A DNA stretch of 48,007 nt from Geminocystis sp. NIES-3709 (GTDB lineage Bacteria; Cyanobacteriota; Cyanobacteriia; Cyanobacteriales; Cyanobacteriaceae). A program made the position numbers and the translations under genes. Positions 1 through 7,278 of this stretch are shown here, in pieces (within the stretch, counting starts at the first letter, position 1; each line of letters starts with the position of its first letter). Location: contig NZ_AP014825.1 of NCBI RefSeq assembly GCF_001548115.1, positions 1-48,007 of the forward strand. Direction: 5' to 3'. Below the pieces are notes generated by a model. That model saw only the letters and a program-made list of their open reading frames with translations. It made no database searches and had not been told where the DNA came from.

Positions 1-366
1 CGGAAATAGAAGGTTCGCGCAACCAGGGGCAAACTACATTTCAAAACTTTACTATATAAAGTTTTCAGAGATTAGATTATCTTTAAATAATTCTTTCTGT
101 AATTGTATTTTTAAATCAGTATAGCTTATACTTTTTAATGGGATACTCAGACAAAAAAATCTTTGCCTAAAATAGAAGTTGGTATAGTAAAAAGCAATAC
201 CTTCAAAGCATTGTAAATACGTTTTTTAAAATTTTAACTTTGCCGAAAATGAAACGAACTAGGCAAAGTATGATATTTGTATTTCTTATCAACTTATCCT
301 TATTTTATCATTTATTTTAGTACATATGAATTGATTGTCCATGGTTGCGCGAACCTTCTATTTCCG
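1..366. mobile_element. MITE-like element with 25-bp terminal inverted repeats
   Basis: Bases 1-25 (starting CGGAAATAGAAGG) and 342-366 (ending CCTTCTATTTCCG) are perfect reverse complements. The ~315 bp between them are AT-rich and contain no credible gene. An internal inverted repeat lies at 43-50 and 58-65 (AAAACTTT/AAAGTTTT). The size and lack of a transposase suggest a non-autonomous element. The left repeat begins on the first base of the window, so it may extend further and no target duplication can be judged. Confidence 0.7.
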
Positions 367-396
367 CCGTCAAGTAGTTTTTTTTCTGCAAGTTTG

Positions 397-442
397 ACCT
401 GCTCTCCACTACTCCCTACTCCCTACTCCCTGCTCCCTACCC
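397..442. repeat. STRR-like heptad repeat (CTCCCTA type)
   Basis: The stretch contains consecutive heptads of the ACTCCCT/GCTCCCT type. Such short tandemly repeated heptamers are common in cyanobacterial genomes. It lies between the MITE-like element and the 3' end of parB and has no evident coding role. Confidence 0.6.
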
Positions 443-513
443 TAACAAGTAATTTTAGATCGAACTCAGGTTAGTCCTATTCCCTTTTGGCTGACAACTG
501 CTACGAAGTCTAA

Positions 514-1428
514 TTATTCATCCAAAAGTAATTCTATTTTGTCCAACAATTTTTCTAGTTTTTGCCATTTCTTGGGTTCTTTTTCCCACATTTTACTTTG
601 ATTCAGATTTTTTACTATTTTATTTATCTTCTCTCTAGCTAGATTACTTTCCTTTTGAGGTTGTAATTGTTTGATTCTTTCTTTAATTTCACTCAATGAT
701 AAGTTTTTTGAGATTACCTCGGATAATAATTCTTTTCGTTGTTGTTCATTTTTAACTTTGGCAAGGACGATCGCCTTCGTATAAGCTATTTCTCCCTGTC
801 GCAGACTATCTAAAATATCCGTAGATAAATTCAGTAACGGTAATCGATGAGTCCTAAATGATTCTAAACTCAACTTTCCTAATGTTTTAAATATATCCTC
901 AATCATCCCAATATCAGTTTTACGGACAACGTTGTTCGTAAGTCCTCTTTTGGAGTTAGAAATTTGATTAAGTAAGGAAATAACCTCTGGAATGGCTTTA
1001 TCTAAATTAAGGGCTAAAAGATTCAAGATTGCTTCGGTTTCCTCAACGGGGTTTAAATCTTCCCTTTGTAAATTTTCCGTCAAAGCGTATTGAGTTGCTT
1101 CAAGATCTGACATTTCCCTAACCACCACAGGAACTTCTAACAGTCCGATTGTTTGAGCAGCACGATAACGTCTTTCTCCTGCTACTAATTCATATTCATC
1201 GTTAACGATCGGTCTTACTAACAAGGGTTGAAGGATACCATCTTTTTTGACAGAAGCGATTAAAGTTTCCATGGATTGAGGAGAAAAATAACGACGAGGT
1301 TGAGATGATGGTAATTTGATTTTCTCAATGGCAATGGAAGATGGATTTAATTTTTCTTCGTCAGTAAATAAACTAATATTTTTTAATTTATTTCTTTCGG
1401 GTGAGGGAATGTTTCGTTTAGTCGTCAT
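514..1428 (-). CDS. parB: ParB-family partition protein
   Basis: This 304-residue ParB-like protein is expected to bind centromere sites and act with the ParA ATPase on plasmid segregation. The ParB/sulfiredoxin-like N-terminal domain is recognisable: a QPRRYF segment near residue 44, the GERRYRA signature near residue 106, and TENLQREDLNPVEE near residue 138. The C-terminal half is charged and helical. parA lies 544 bp upstream on the same strand, and the gap contains a ~187-bp repeat element. A 20-bp near-palindrome at 921-940 is embedded in the coding sequence and encodes LTNNVVRK; the same palindrome recurs upstream of parA, so the gene seems to carry a partition site within it. The family call is secure; the partner and site assignments are inferred. 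Confidence 0.93.
   Translation of the reverse strand: MTTKRNIPSPERNKLKNISLFTDEEKLNPSSIAIEKIKLPSSQPRRYFSPQSMETLIASVKKDGILQPLLVRPIVNDEYELVAGERRYRAAQTIGLLEVPVVVREMSDLEATQYALTENLQREDLNPVEETEAILNLLALNLDKAIPEVISLLNQISNSKRGLTNNVVRKTDIGMIEDIFKTLGKLSLESFRTHRLPLLNLSTDILDSLRQGEIAYTKAIVLAKVKNEQQRKELLSEVISKNLSLSEIKERIKQLQPQKESNLAREKINKIVKNLNQSKMWEKEPKKWQKLEKLLDKIELLLDE
921..940. promoter_or_regulatory. candidate parS-like palindrome inside parB
   Basis: TACGGACAACGTTGTTCGTA is a 20-bp palindrome with one mismatched pair. Its exact reverse complement occurs at 2849-2868, upstream of parA. I saw no other copies. Two copies limited to the parAB locus suggest a ParB binding site; no binding data are available. 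Confidence 0.5.
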
Positions 1429-1702
1429 TTTAGCTTATTTGGATTGCAGTAATATCTTATGGTAAAAAATAATAAAGAATAGTAAAACGAAATATATTAA
1501 AATACTTTATGTTACTGTGATAAATGTCTATCAGATTAAGCACTCGACGCATTTAATTTACATTTTTTGTTAATTTATAAAAATGCTTCAAACTCTTAAC
1601 TTTTTTCAGCCGTCACAGACGACTTAAATGCAAATTAGCTTACTATAGACTTTATCAGAAATAACAAAAAAAATGACCTCAAATCTTTGTTAGATAAAAC
1701 TT

Positions 1703-1890
1703 TAACGGTATTTAAACAAAAAATATCAAAATATTAATCTCAAACCTTTATTAATCAAAAACTTTACATCATTCGATAACTTTTCCTTTTATACCAAGAG
1801 TTTCAGCGATTTTTATGATGTTTACCTAAATCGCTTATCCTGACTGTATTTCAAGCCATTTTTGAACTAAAATTTTAAAAAATACCGTTA
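1703..1890. repeat. ~187-bp repeat element, copy A
   Basis: This lies in the 544-bp parB-parA gap (1429-1972), which otherwise holds only AT-rich DNA. Its ends are inverted (TAACGGTATTT ... AAATACCGTTA). It aligns along its whole length with 2882-3068, in the same orientation and roughly three quarters identical by eye. It has no coding capacity and looks like a small non-autonomous element. Confidence 0.65.
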
Positions 1891-1972
1891 ACCGATTTAA
1901 CCCTTATTAATGGCTATAATCCTTGATTGATAATGCTTTGAGCCAATTAACTGTCTTAATTCCGATAAAGTC

Positions 1973-2746
1973 TTATAATTTCTCCATTTCCGTTGCTAAT
2001 AAATCAAACAATTCTAAGGTATTTTTATGTTTATTAGGACATAATGCTAAAGGCTTACCCATTTCTGAGGCTTCGGCTATGGCAGTGGCTCGAATCATGG
2101 GGGGAAATACGGGGGCGATCGCCCTTAATTGTTCTTTTATGGCATCTAAGGTACGATTATCTAATGAATTGCTTACTTGATACATTGTGGGCAAAAAACC
2201 TGCTATTTTGAGTCTAGGATTTAAGCGTTTGCGAATCCTTGCCACCGTTTTTAATAATGAATCAGTACCTTTGAGGGCTTTAAATTGACATTGAATTGGC
2301 ACTAAAATATAATCTGCCGCTACTAAACTAATATGGCTCAAAATACCTAAAGAGGGCGGACAATCAATCAAAATAAAATCATAATCTTCAGCGATTAATT
2401 CTAATACTTGTTTGAGTCTTAATTCTCTTAGTTCGGCAAAAATTAATTCTTGTTCGGCATTGGCTAATAAGATATTGGCAGGTAACAAGTCCATTGAATG
2501 TAAATTGAGATGAATACTTTTTTTGATGTCCTCTTTTTCTAAGTCATCATTCATCAAAAGGTTATAAACGGTTATATCAATATCGGCAGGTTCTAATCCC
2601 ATAAAGCTAGTTAAGGATGCTTGAGGATCTAAATCTACTAACAAAACTCGATGATTATTTCGGGCTAGATGATAGCCTAAATTCTGAGTTATGGTGGTTT
2701 TTGCTACCCCTCCAGCTTGATTAAAAAAAGCAATAATTTTTGACAC
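1973..2746 (-). CDS. parA: ParA-family partition ATPase
   Basis: This is a small type-Ib-like ParA with a deviant Walker A motif (NQAGGVAKTT), then VLLVDLDPQAS, then the Walker B/switch segment FILIDCPPSLGILS. It should polymerise or form nucleoid gradients that move ParB-parS complexes. I chose the GTG at 2746, which gives the usual family start MSKIIAFFNQAGG; an in-frame TTG at 2779 would add eleven unusual residues. The gene ends 544 bp before parB. It is bracketed by two related ~187-bp elements, and a parS-like palindrome sits about 100 bp upstream of the start. The family is secure; the start is likely. Confidence 0.93.
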   Translation of the reverse strand: MSKIIAFFNQAGGVAKTTITQNLGYHLARNNHRVLLVDLDPQASLTSFMGLEPADIDITVYNLLMNDDLEKEDIKKSIHLNLHSMDLLPANILLANAEQELIFAELRELRLKQVLELIAEDYDFILIDCPPSLGILSHISLVAADYILVPIQCQFKALKGTDSLLKTVARIRKRLNPRLKIAGFLPTMYQVSNSLDNRTLDAIKEQLRAIAPVFPPMIRATAIAEASEMGKPLALCPNKHKNTLELFDLLATEMEKL

Positions 2747-2848
2747 TTTTGCTACTCTTTGTTGTTTGTTGATATGCAATATAGTCTAGCTAAAAATGAT
2801 GATTTTTCGTTTCTAGTTAAAGTATATAAAGGTGATTGTCATTATTTC

Positions 2849-2868
2849 TACGAACAACGTTGTCCGTA
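2849..2868. promoter_or_regulatory. candidate parS-like palindrome upstream of parA
   Basis: TACGAACAACGTTGTCCGTA is the exact reverse complement of the palindrome inside parB (921-940). Its position just upstream of parA fits a combined centromere and autoregulatory operator, as in many par loci. This is inferred from placement and symmetry only. Confidence 0.55.
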
Positions 2869-2881
2869 AATTTATTTTTAT

Positions 2882-3068
2882 TAGCGGTACTTAAACAAAA
2901 AATATCAAAATATTAGTGTGAAACCTTTATTAATTAATCAAAGACTTTAGATCGATTAATAGCTTTTTCTTTTATAACGAAGGTTTCAGTTATTTTTATG
3001 ATGGTAAATGTCTTAGTCTAAGGGAATTTCAAGCAGTTTTTGATTAAAAATTTTTCAAAGTACCGTTA
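2882..3068. repeat. ~187-bp repeat element, copy B
   Basis: This second copy of the 1703-1890 element lies between parA and the CBASS genes. Its ends are inverted (AGCGGTACTT ... AAGTACCGTT), and the T-to-C and A-to-G changes at the two ends are compensatory, keeping the repeats complementary to each other. It occupies most of the 308-bp gap 2780-3087 together with the parS-like site. Confidence 0.65.
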
Positions 3069-3087
3069 GAAGATTTAACTTAATCTA

Positions 3088-4236
3088 TTAGTTTATTTGC
3101 AATACTTTTTTAAATCCGTTTTTATCGGGGTAATATTCACAAATATATATTTCTGGATCTTTTGTTGGCAAAATAACTCTTCCACATTCTATTGCTATTG
3201 AAACAGGAACTGCTGGAAGAATATAAATTTTGCATTGTTTTCCATGTTCAGCTTGAATTTTATTAAGTAATTTACGATATTCATAACTAAAAATTTCTAG
3301 TTGTTTTTTGGATTTCAAGAAATGTGGTGAAGGTTCTGAAATAGTTATTTGATAAATGCTACAATCATCTGAAATTAAACTTTTATATTTATCAATCTCA
3401 ATATAATCACTAATAGCTAACTTTAATAACACTTTGTCATTTACTCCTTTTTTTTCATTAGAAATATAATAAGAAATGTCAGAATTTTGATCGTCTTGCC
3501 AACACCAAGTTTTATTGGTATCATCAATATTTCGATGAGATTGGTAAATATCTGCTGGTATCGTATCACCAATAAAGTTCCCTAAATACATCAAAAAAGG
3601 CATTGGTGAGATTCCAAATATAGAAAGATGCTTAATTTTGACATCATCAATACCTTCATTTAAACACCATTGAATTTTACGTTTAATTTTTGTTTCAGCA
3701 AACGTCTGCCATTCTTGAGGTGTAGCATATCTATCAAAACTTTGTTCCTCTATTTTTATTCCTTTGAAATCAGTAGGAAATTTCGGAAACATAGCTTTTT
3801 TGACTGCTTCAATGTTAATTGGGACAAAACGCTCACCAATATTAACGGCAAGTTGTAATACTGTCGATTTGCTAATTTCTTCTGAAATACTTGTTTGTAT
3901 TTCTATCCTCTCTTCATGTTCTCGTTTCCATTGACGTAATAATTCATTAGGATATTTTTTTAAGTTACTATTTCTATCTATTTCGTTATGGCATGATTCA
4001 CACAAAAGCATTAAGTTATCAAAATCAGTTTGTAATTCTTCTGATTCCTCAGTTCCTCTTGGTCCATCTTTACTTGAACCTATAATATGTGCAACTTCGG
4101 CAAAGTTACCTTGATTCAGAGTTAATCCATTGTACCAAACAGGTTTATTACATCCTTTAAACTGACAACGCCCTGCTGATTTTACCCATAGTTGTAATTT
4201 TACTGATTCTGGAATTTTTTTTCTTTTTTCTGTCAT
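3088..4236 (-). CDS. cap5: CBASS effector Cap5, HNH-SAVED endonuclease
   Basis: The 382-residue protein has an N-terminal HNH nuclease: CQFKGC near residue 24, AEVAHIIG near residue 47, and NLMLLCESCHNEID near residue 73. The C-terminal half is a SAVED-type sensor (about 190-382). In known CBASS systems Cap5 binds a cyclic oligonucleotide through SAVED, oligomerises and degrades double-stranded DNA to abort infection. The gene starts 3 bp after the CD-NTase stop, so the two form an operon. No Cap2/Cap3 (E1/E2-like or JAB) genes or HORMA/TRIP13 genes are nearby, which points to a minimal type I arrangement. Domain identity is strong; ligand identity is not visible. Confidence 0.88.
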   Translation of the reverse strand: MTEKRKKIPESVKLQLWVKSAGRCQFKGCNKPVWYNGLTLNQGNFAEVAHIIGSSKDGPRGTEESEELQTDFDNLMLLCESCHNEIDRNSNLKKYPNELLRQWKREHEERIEIQTSISEEISKSTVLQLAVNIGERFVPINIEAVKKAMFPKFPTDFKGIKIEEQSFDRYATPQEWQTFAETKIKRKIQWCLNEGIDDVKIKHLSIFGISPMPFLMYLGNFIGDTIPADIYQSHRNIDDTNKTWCWQDDQNSDISYYISNEKKGVNDKVLLKLAISDYIEIDKYKSLISDDCSIYQITISEPSPHFLKSKKQLEIFSYEYRKLLNKIQAEHGKQCKIYILPAVPVSIAIECGRVILPTKDPEIYICEYYPDKNGFKKVLQIN

Positions 4237-4239
4237 AAT

Positions 4240-5226
4240 TTAATAACGAGGGAAATCTGGACCAAAAACCTTTTGTAATTTCAAACAGGCATCTGAAGAA
4301 TCATATTCATTCGATGCAGTAATTAAAGTATTTTTTAAAGTTATTAATTTGTTTTTAAATGATTTCATCTGATCATCAGTCATTTTTTCAAACAGATCAT
4401 TATAGGGTTGAACAGGAAGTTGTACAATAATTTGATTTTGCCAATTAAACATACTAATTATTCCATTGACAACATTTTTTAATGCTTCCAAATCATTGTA
4501 TTTGTATTGATAAGGGTAAGATTGATACTCATAATTTTTTTTAGGCTCAAAAAGATTATAACAACAAGCTGTTAAAGCTATTCCTGTAGGTTTTCCCGCT
4601 ATCGTTGAAGAAAAATTATAATCTTTCCATCTTTTTAAATATCTTATAATTCTCCGAAATTGATCTCTATCTAATTGATCGGGAAATTTTGATTTTAAAA
4701 GCTCTTTGAGTTTAAAAGGTTCAGATACTTCCCAAAATTTGTAATCTTCAGAAGAATTAGAATAGCCTTTAGCAATGTAATTTATTTCACGCCCAAAATT
4801 ATCTTGATCTGAAGAATAAATAGCTAAATCAACATGAAACCATTTTTCCCCATTTTGATGATATTGAACTCTTACACAAGGTCTTTTTATTTCAACAGTT
4901 CTATTGAAACTACTTAAAGCATGATAAACCCATTCTTTTACCTGAACTGGCTGATAGTGATTTCTGGAAAAATGAAATACTATACCGACATCAATATCGT
5001 AATCTTGTCCTGTTGGGGGTTCTACTCCTGTTGCTAAATCATAACTACCCTGATTGAAAGAATGAAATATTGGTGGTTGAAGACTTTGAACAGCAAATAA
5101 TTTTTTTAAGCCCTCTCTTAAATTATTAACAATTAAATCTCTTTTATCTCGTAAATATTGGCTTTCATCAAAATCAATTTTGATAGTCTCGTGAAATTTA
5201 GAGAATTGAGTTTGCAAATTTACCAT
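4240..5226 (-). CDS. CD-NTase (cGAS/DncV-like nucleotidyltransferase) of CBASS
   Basis: The 328-residue protein shows the nucleotidyltransferase signature: GS at residues 60-61, DYDID at 75-79 (metal-binding DxD) and a third acidic residue in HVDLAIY near 133. A C-terminal helical OAS1-like region follows. It should make a cyclic di- or trinucleotide on phage infection that activates the HNH-SAVED protein encoded 3 bp downstream. Its pairing with Cap5 suggests the CdnG-type clade, whose known products include cGAMP isomers, but the clade is an inference. The 216 bp upstream are AT-rich and free of genes, and the promoter probably lies there. Confidence 0.87.
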   Translation of the reverse strand: MVNLQTQFSKFHETIKIDFDESQYLRDKRDLIVNNLREGLKKLFAVQSLQPPIFHSFNQGSYDLATGVEPPTGQDYDIDVGIVFHFSRNHYQPVQVKEWVYHALSSFNRTVEIKRPCVRVQYHQNGEKWFHVDLAIYSSDQDNFGREINYIAKGYSNSSEDYKFWEVSEPFKLKELLKSKFPDQLDRDQFRRIIRYLKRWKDYNFSSTIAGKPTGIALTACCYNLFEPKKNYEYQSYPYQYKYNDLEALKNVVNGIISMFNWQNQIIVQLPVQPYNDLFEKMTDDQMKSFKNKLITLKNTLITASNEYDSSDACLKLQKVFGPDFPRY

Positions 5227-5475
5227 AACACTTAAATATTAAATTCTTAATATTTTTTAATTAATTGATCAAAATAACTAAAACCATACTAACGTTTACA
5301 TTAGAAATTTATCTTTTGAATAAGTACATATTTAGTACGAATTACCGAATTGAAATTTTTACCTAACTTTTGCATGGGTGCATTATCTGAAATTTTACTC
5401 TTTAAAATTCCTTAAACTTTAATAGGTCATAATTGGCTATAATTGGTTATTATTAGCTTAGTAATTGGCTATGAT

Positions 5476-6519
5476 ATGGATATTAACCAAATTGTCATCA
5501 CTCCAGAAATCCTAACTCTAATCGCTGAAATTGATGAGTTTAAAGGCTCATGGCGGAGTTTAAAAACCCTTGCCCCTGAAAAGTTAGCTACATTAAAAAA
5601 GGTTGCAACGATCGAAAGTATTGGTTCATCTACTCGTATTGAAGGAGTTAAGATGAGCGATCGGCAAATTGAAACCTTGTTGAGTAATTTAGATAAACAG
5701 TCCTTCACCACCAGAGATGAGCAGGAAGTGGCAGGATATGCGGAAGTGATGGATATTCTCTTTCAAAGTTGGGAGACGATTCCTATTACGGAGAATTATA
5801 TTAAACAGCTTCATGCCATTTTGCTTAAATATAGCCCTAAAGATGAAAGACATCGGGGAAACTATAAAACTATTGAAAATCACATAGAAGCCTTTAACGA
5901 AGAAGGGAAAAGTTTAGGGATTATTTTTGCCACCGCTTCTGCTTTTGAAACTCCTTTAAAAATGGAAAATTTAGTTTTTTGGTTACGACAAGAAATAGAA
6001 GAAAAAAGATTGCATCCTTTGTTAATTATCGGCATTTTTATTGTTAATTTTTTAGCTATTCATCCTTTCCAAGATGGTAATGGAAGAATTTCGAGAATTT
6101 TAACCACATTATTATTATTAAAAAGCGGTTATATTTATGTTCCTTATAGTTCTTTAGAAAGTGTAATTGAGGAGAATAAAGACAGTTATTATTTAGCTTT
6201 AAGACGCACTCAACAAAGCATTAAAACTGATAATCCAGACTATCTTACATGGTTATTATTTTTCCTAAGATCTCTTAAAAAACAAAAAGATAAATTAGCT
6301 AAAAAATTAAAAAGAGAATTGATTTTTCAGACATCTTTACCTGAGTTATCAGTGCAAATTTTAGAGTTAGCTAAGGAGCATGGTAGAATCACTACGGGAG
6401 ATATTGAGAAATATACCAAAGCTAGTCGTAGCACTATTAAAGCTAGATTAAATGAATTGGTAAAACAAGAAAAAATTTATCGTTATGGTAAAGGTCGATC
6501 GACTTGGTATAGTCTTTAA
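5476..6519 (+). CDS. Fic family protein (predicted AMPylase)
   Basis: The Fic motif HPFQDGNGRISR is complete near residue 196, with the catalytic His, so the enzyme probably transfers AMP or another nucleotide moiety to a protein hydroxyl. The N-terminal segment STRIEGVKMSDRQI (near residues 50-63) resembles the inhibitory (S/T)xxxE(G/N) helix, suggesting an autoinhibited enzyme. A C-terminal winged-helix region (GRITTGDIEKYTKASRSTIK) resembles Fic proteins that bind DNA. I chose ATG 5476; a TTG at 5443 is in frame but lies in a repeat-like TAATTGGCTAT region. It is transcribed away from the CBASS pair and may be an independent stress or defence gene. Confidence 0.88.
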   Translation: MDINQIVITPEILTLIAEIDEFKGSWRSLKTLAPEKLATLKKVATIESIGSSTRIEGVKMSDRQIETLLSNLDKQSFTTRDEQEVAGYAEVMDILFQSWETIPITENYIKQLHAILLKYSPKDERHRGNYKTIENHIEAFNEEGKSLGIIFATASAFETPLKMENLVFWLRQEIEEKRLHPLLIIGIFIVNFLAIHPFQDGNGRISRILTTLLLLKSGYIYVPYSSLESVIEENKDSYYLALRRTQQSIKTDNPDYLTWLLFFLRSLKKQKDKLAKKLKRELIFQTSLPELSVQILELAKEHGRITTGDIEKYTKASRSTIKARLNELVKQEKIYRYGKGRSTWYSL

Positions 6520-6600
6520 AAAAGATTAACTAATAAAATTTTTTTTTGGAACTGCAAATATTGGTTATATTCTATAAAAAAAGCATCTTAAAACTATATA

Positions 6601-6867
6601 TTAATGACTTTTTTTCTTTTCTTCATCTGAACGCAAATCAGAGAGCTTAAAAATCATTTGTTGTACTTGTTCTAACTTCATCAAAGCCTCATTAAGTTGA
6701 CTCGATACCTTTTCCATTACATCTTCTGGAGTTTCTTCTTCATCATGGTCATTCTCACCATAATACTCAAACAGTTCAAAGTCAGAATCTTCTAAGATTG
6801 TGATAACATTATCAATTTCTGTTACAATCTCAACGAAATCATCATGAATATCTAAATCTTCAGTCAT
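6601..6867 (-). CDS. small acidic protein, unknown function
   Basis: This 88-residue, strongly acidic protein is rich in Asp and Glu (EENDHDEEETPEDV in the middle), with a predicted helical, possibly coiled-coil C-terminal half and a lysine-rich tail. I recognise no family. It sits alone between the Fic gene and the 75-bp tandem array downstream of rep, on the rep strand. The codon pattern and clean start are consistent with a real gene, but the evidence is modest. Confidence 0.5.
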   Translation of the reverse strand: MTEDLDIHDDFVEIVTEIDNVITILEDSDFELFEYYGENDHDEEETPEDVMEKVSSQLNEALMKLEQVQQMIFKLSDLRSDEEKKKSH

Positions 6868-6902
6868 ATTCCTAATTTTAAAATGTTAATTATAAATATC
6901 AT

Positions 6903-7278
6903 AAATTAAAAAATTGGACACCAATTAAGCAATTTGTTTTTGTTTATTTTCAAATTCAATATTTAAGTTAAATACATAAATTAAAAAAGTGGACACCGAT
7001 TAAGCGATTTGTTTTTGCTTATTTTCAAATTCAATATTTAAGTTAAATATTATAAATTAAAAAAGTGGACACCGATTAAGGGACTTGTTTTTGCTTATTT
7101 TCAAATTCAATATTTAAGTTGAATATATAAATTAAAAGAGTGGACACCAATTAGGCGACTTGTTTTTGCTTATTTTCAAATTCAATATTTAAGTTGAATA
7201 TATAAATTAAAAGAGTGGACACCAATTAGGCGACTTGTTTTTGCTCATTTTCAAAGTTATCATTTTCCAGCAACTCAT
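6903..7278. repeat. 75-bp tandem array derived from the rep 3' end
   Basis: Units begin AAATTAAAA..TGGACACC at 6903, 6978, 7054, 7129 and 7204 (periods 75, 76, 75, 75). The fifth unit runs into the end of the rep coding sequence. Read on the minus strand, each downstream unit encodes a near copy of the Rep C-terminus (FENKQKQ-[VI]-A-stop; the third unit differs at its last residues). The array fills the gap 6868-7225. It is a tandem duplication of a gene end, not CRISPR, because there are no spacers. Confidence 0.9.

Noticed and set aside
1923-2180. Plus-strand gene antisense to parA
   Set aside because: It is a mirror of the ParA coding sequence, with no independent motif or start signal.
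6903-7278. CRISPR array
   Set aside because: The units are contiguous 75-bp copies with no unique spacers, and they re-encode the end of the adjacent gene.
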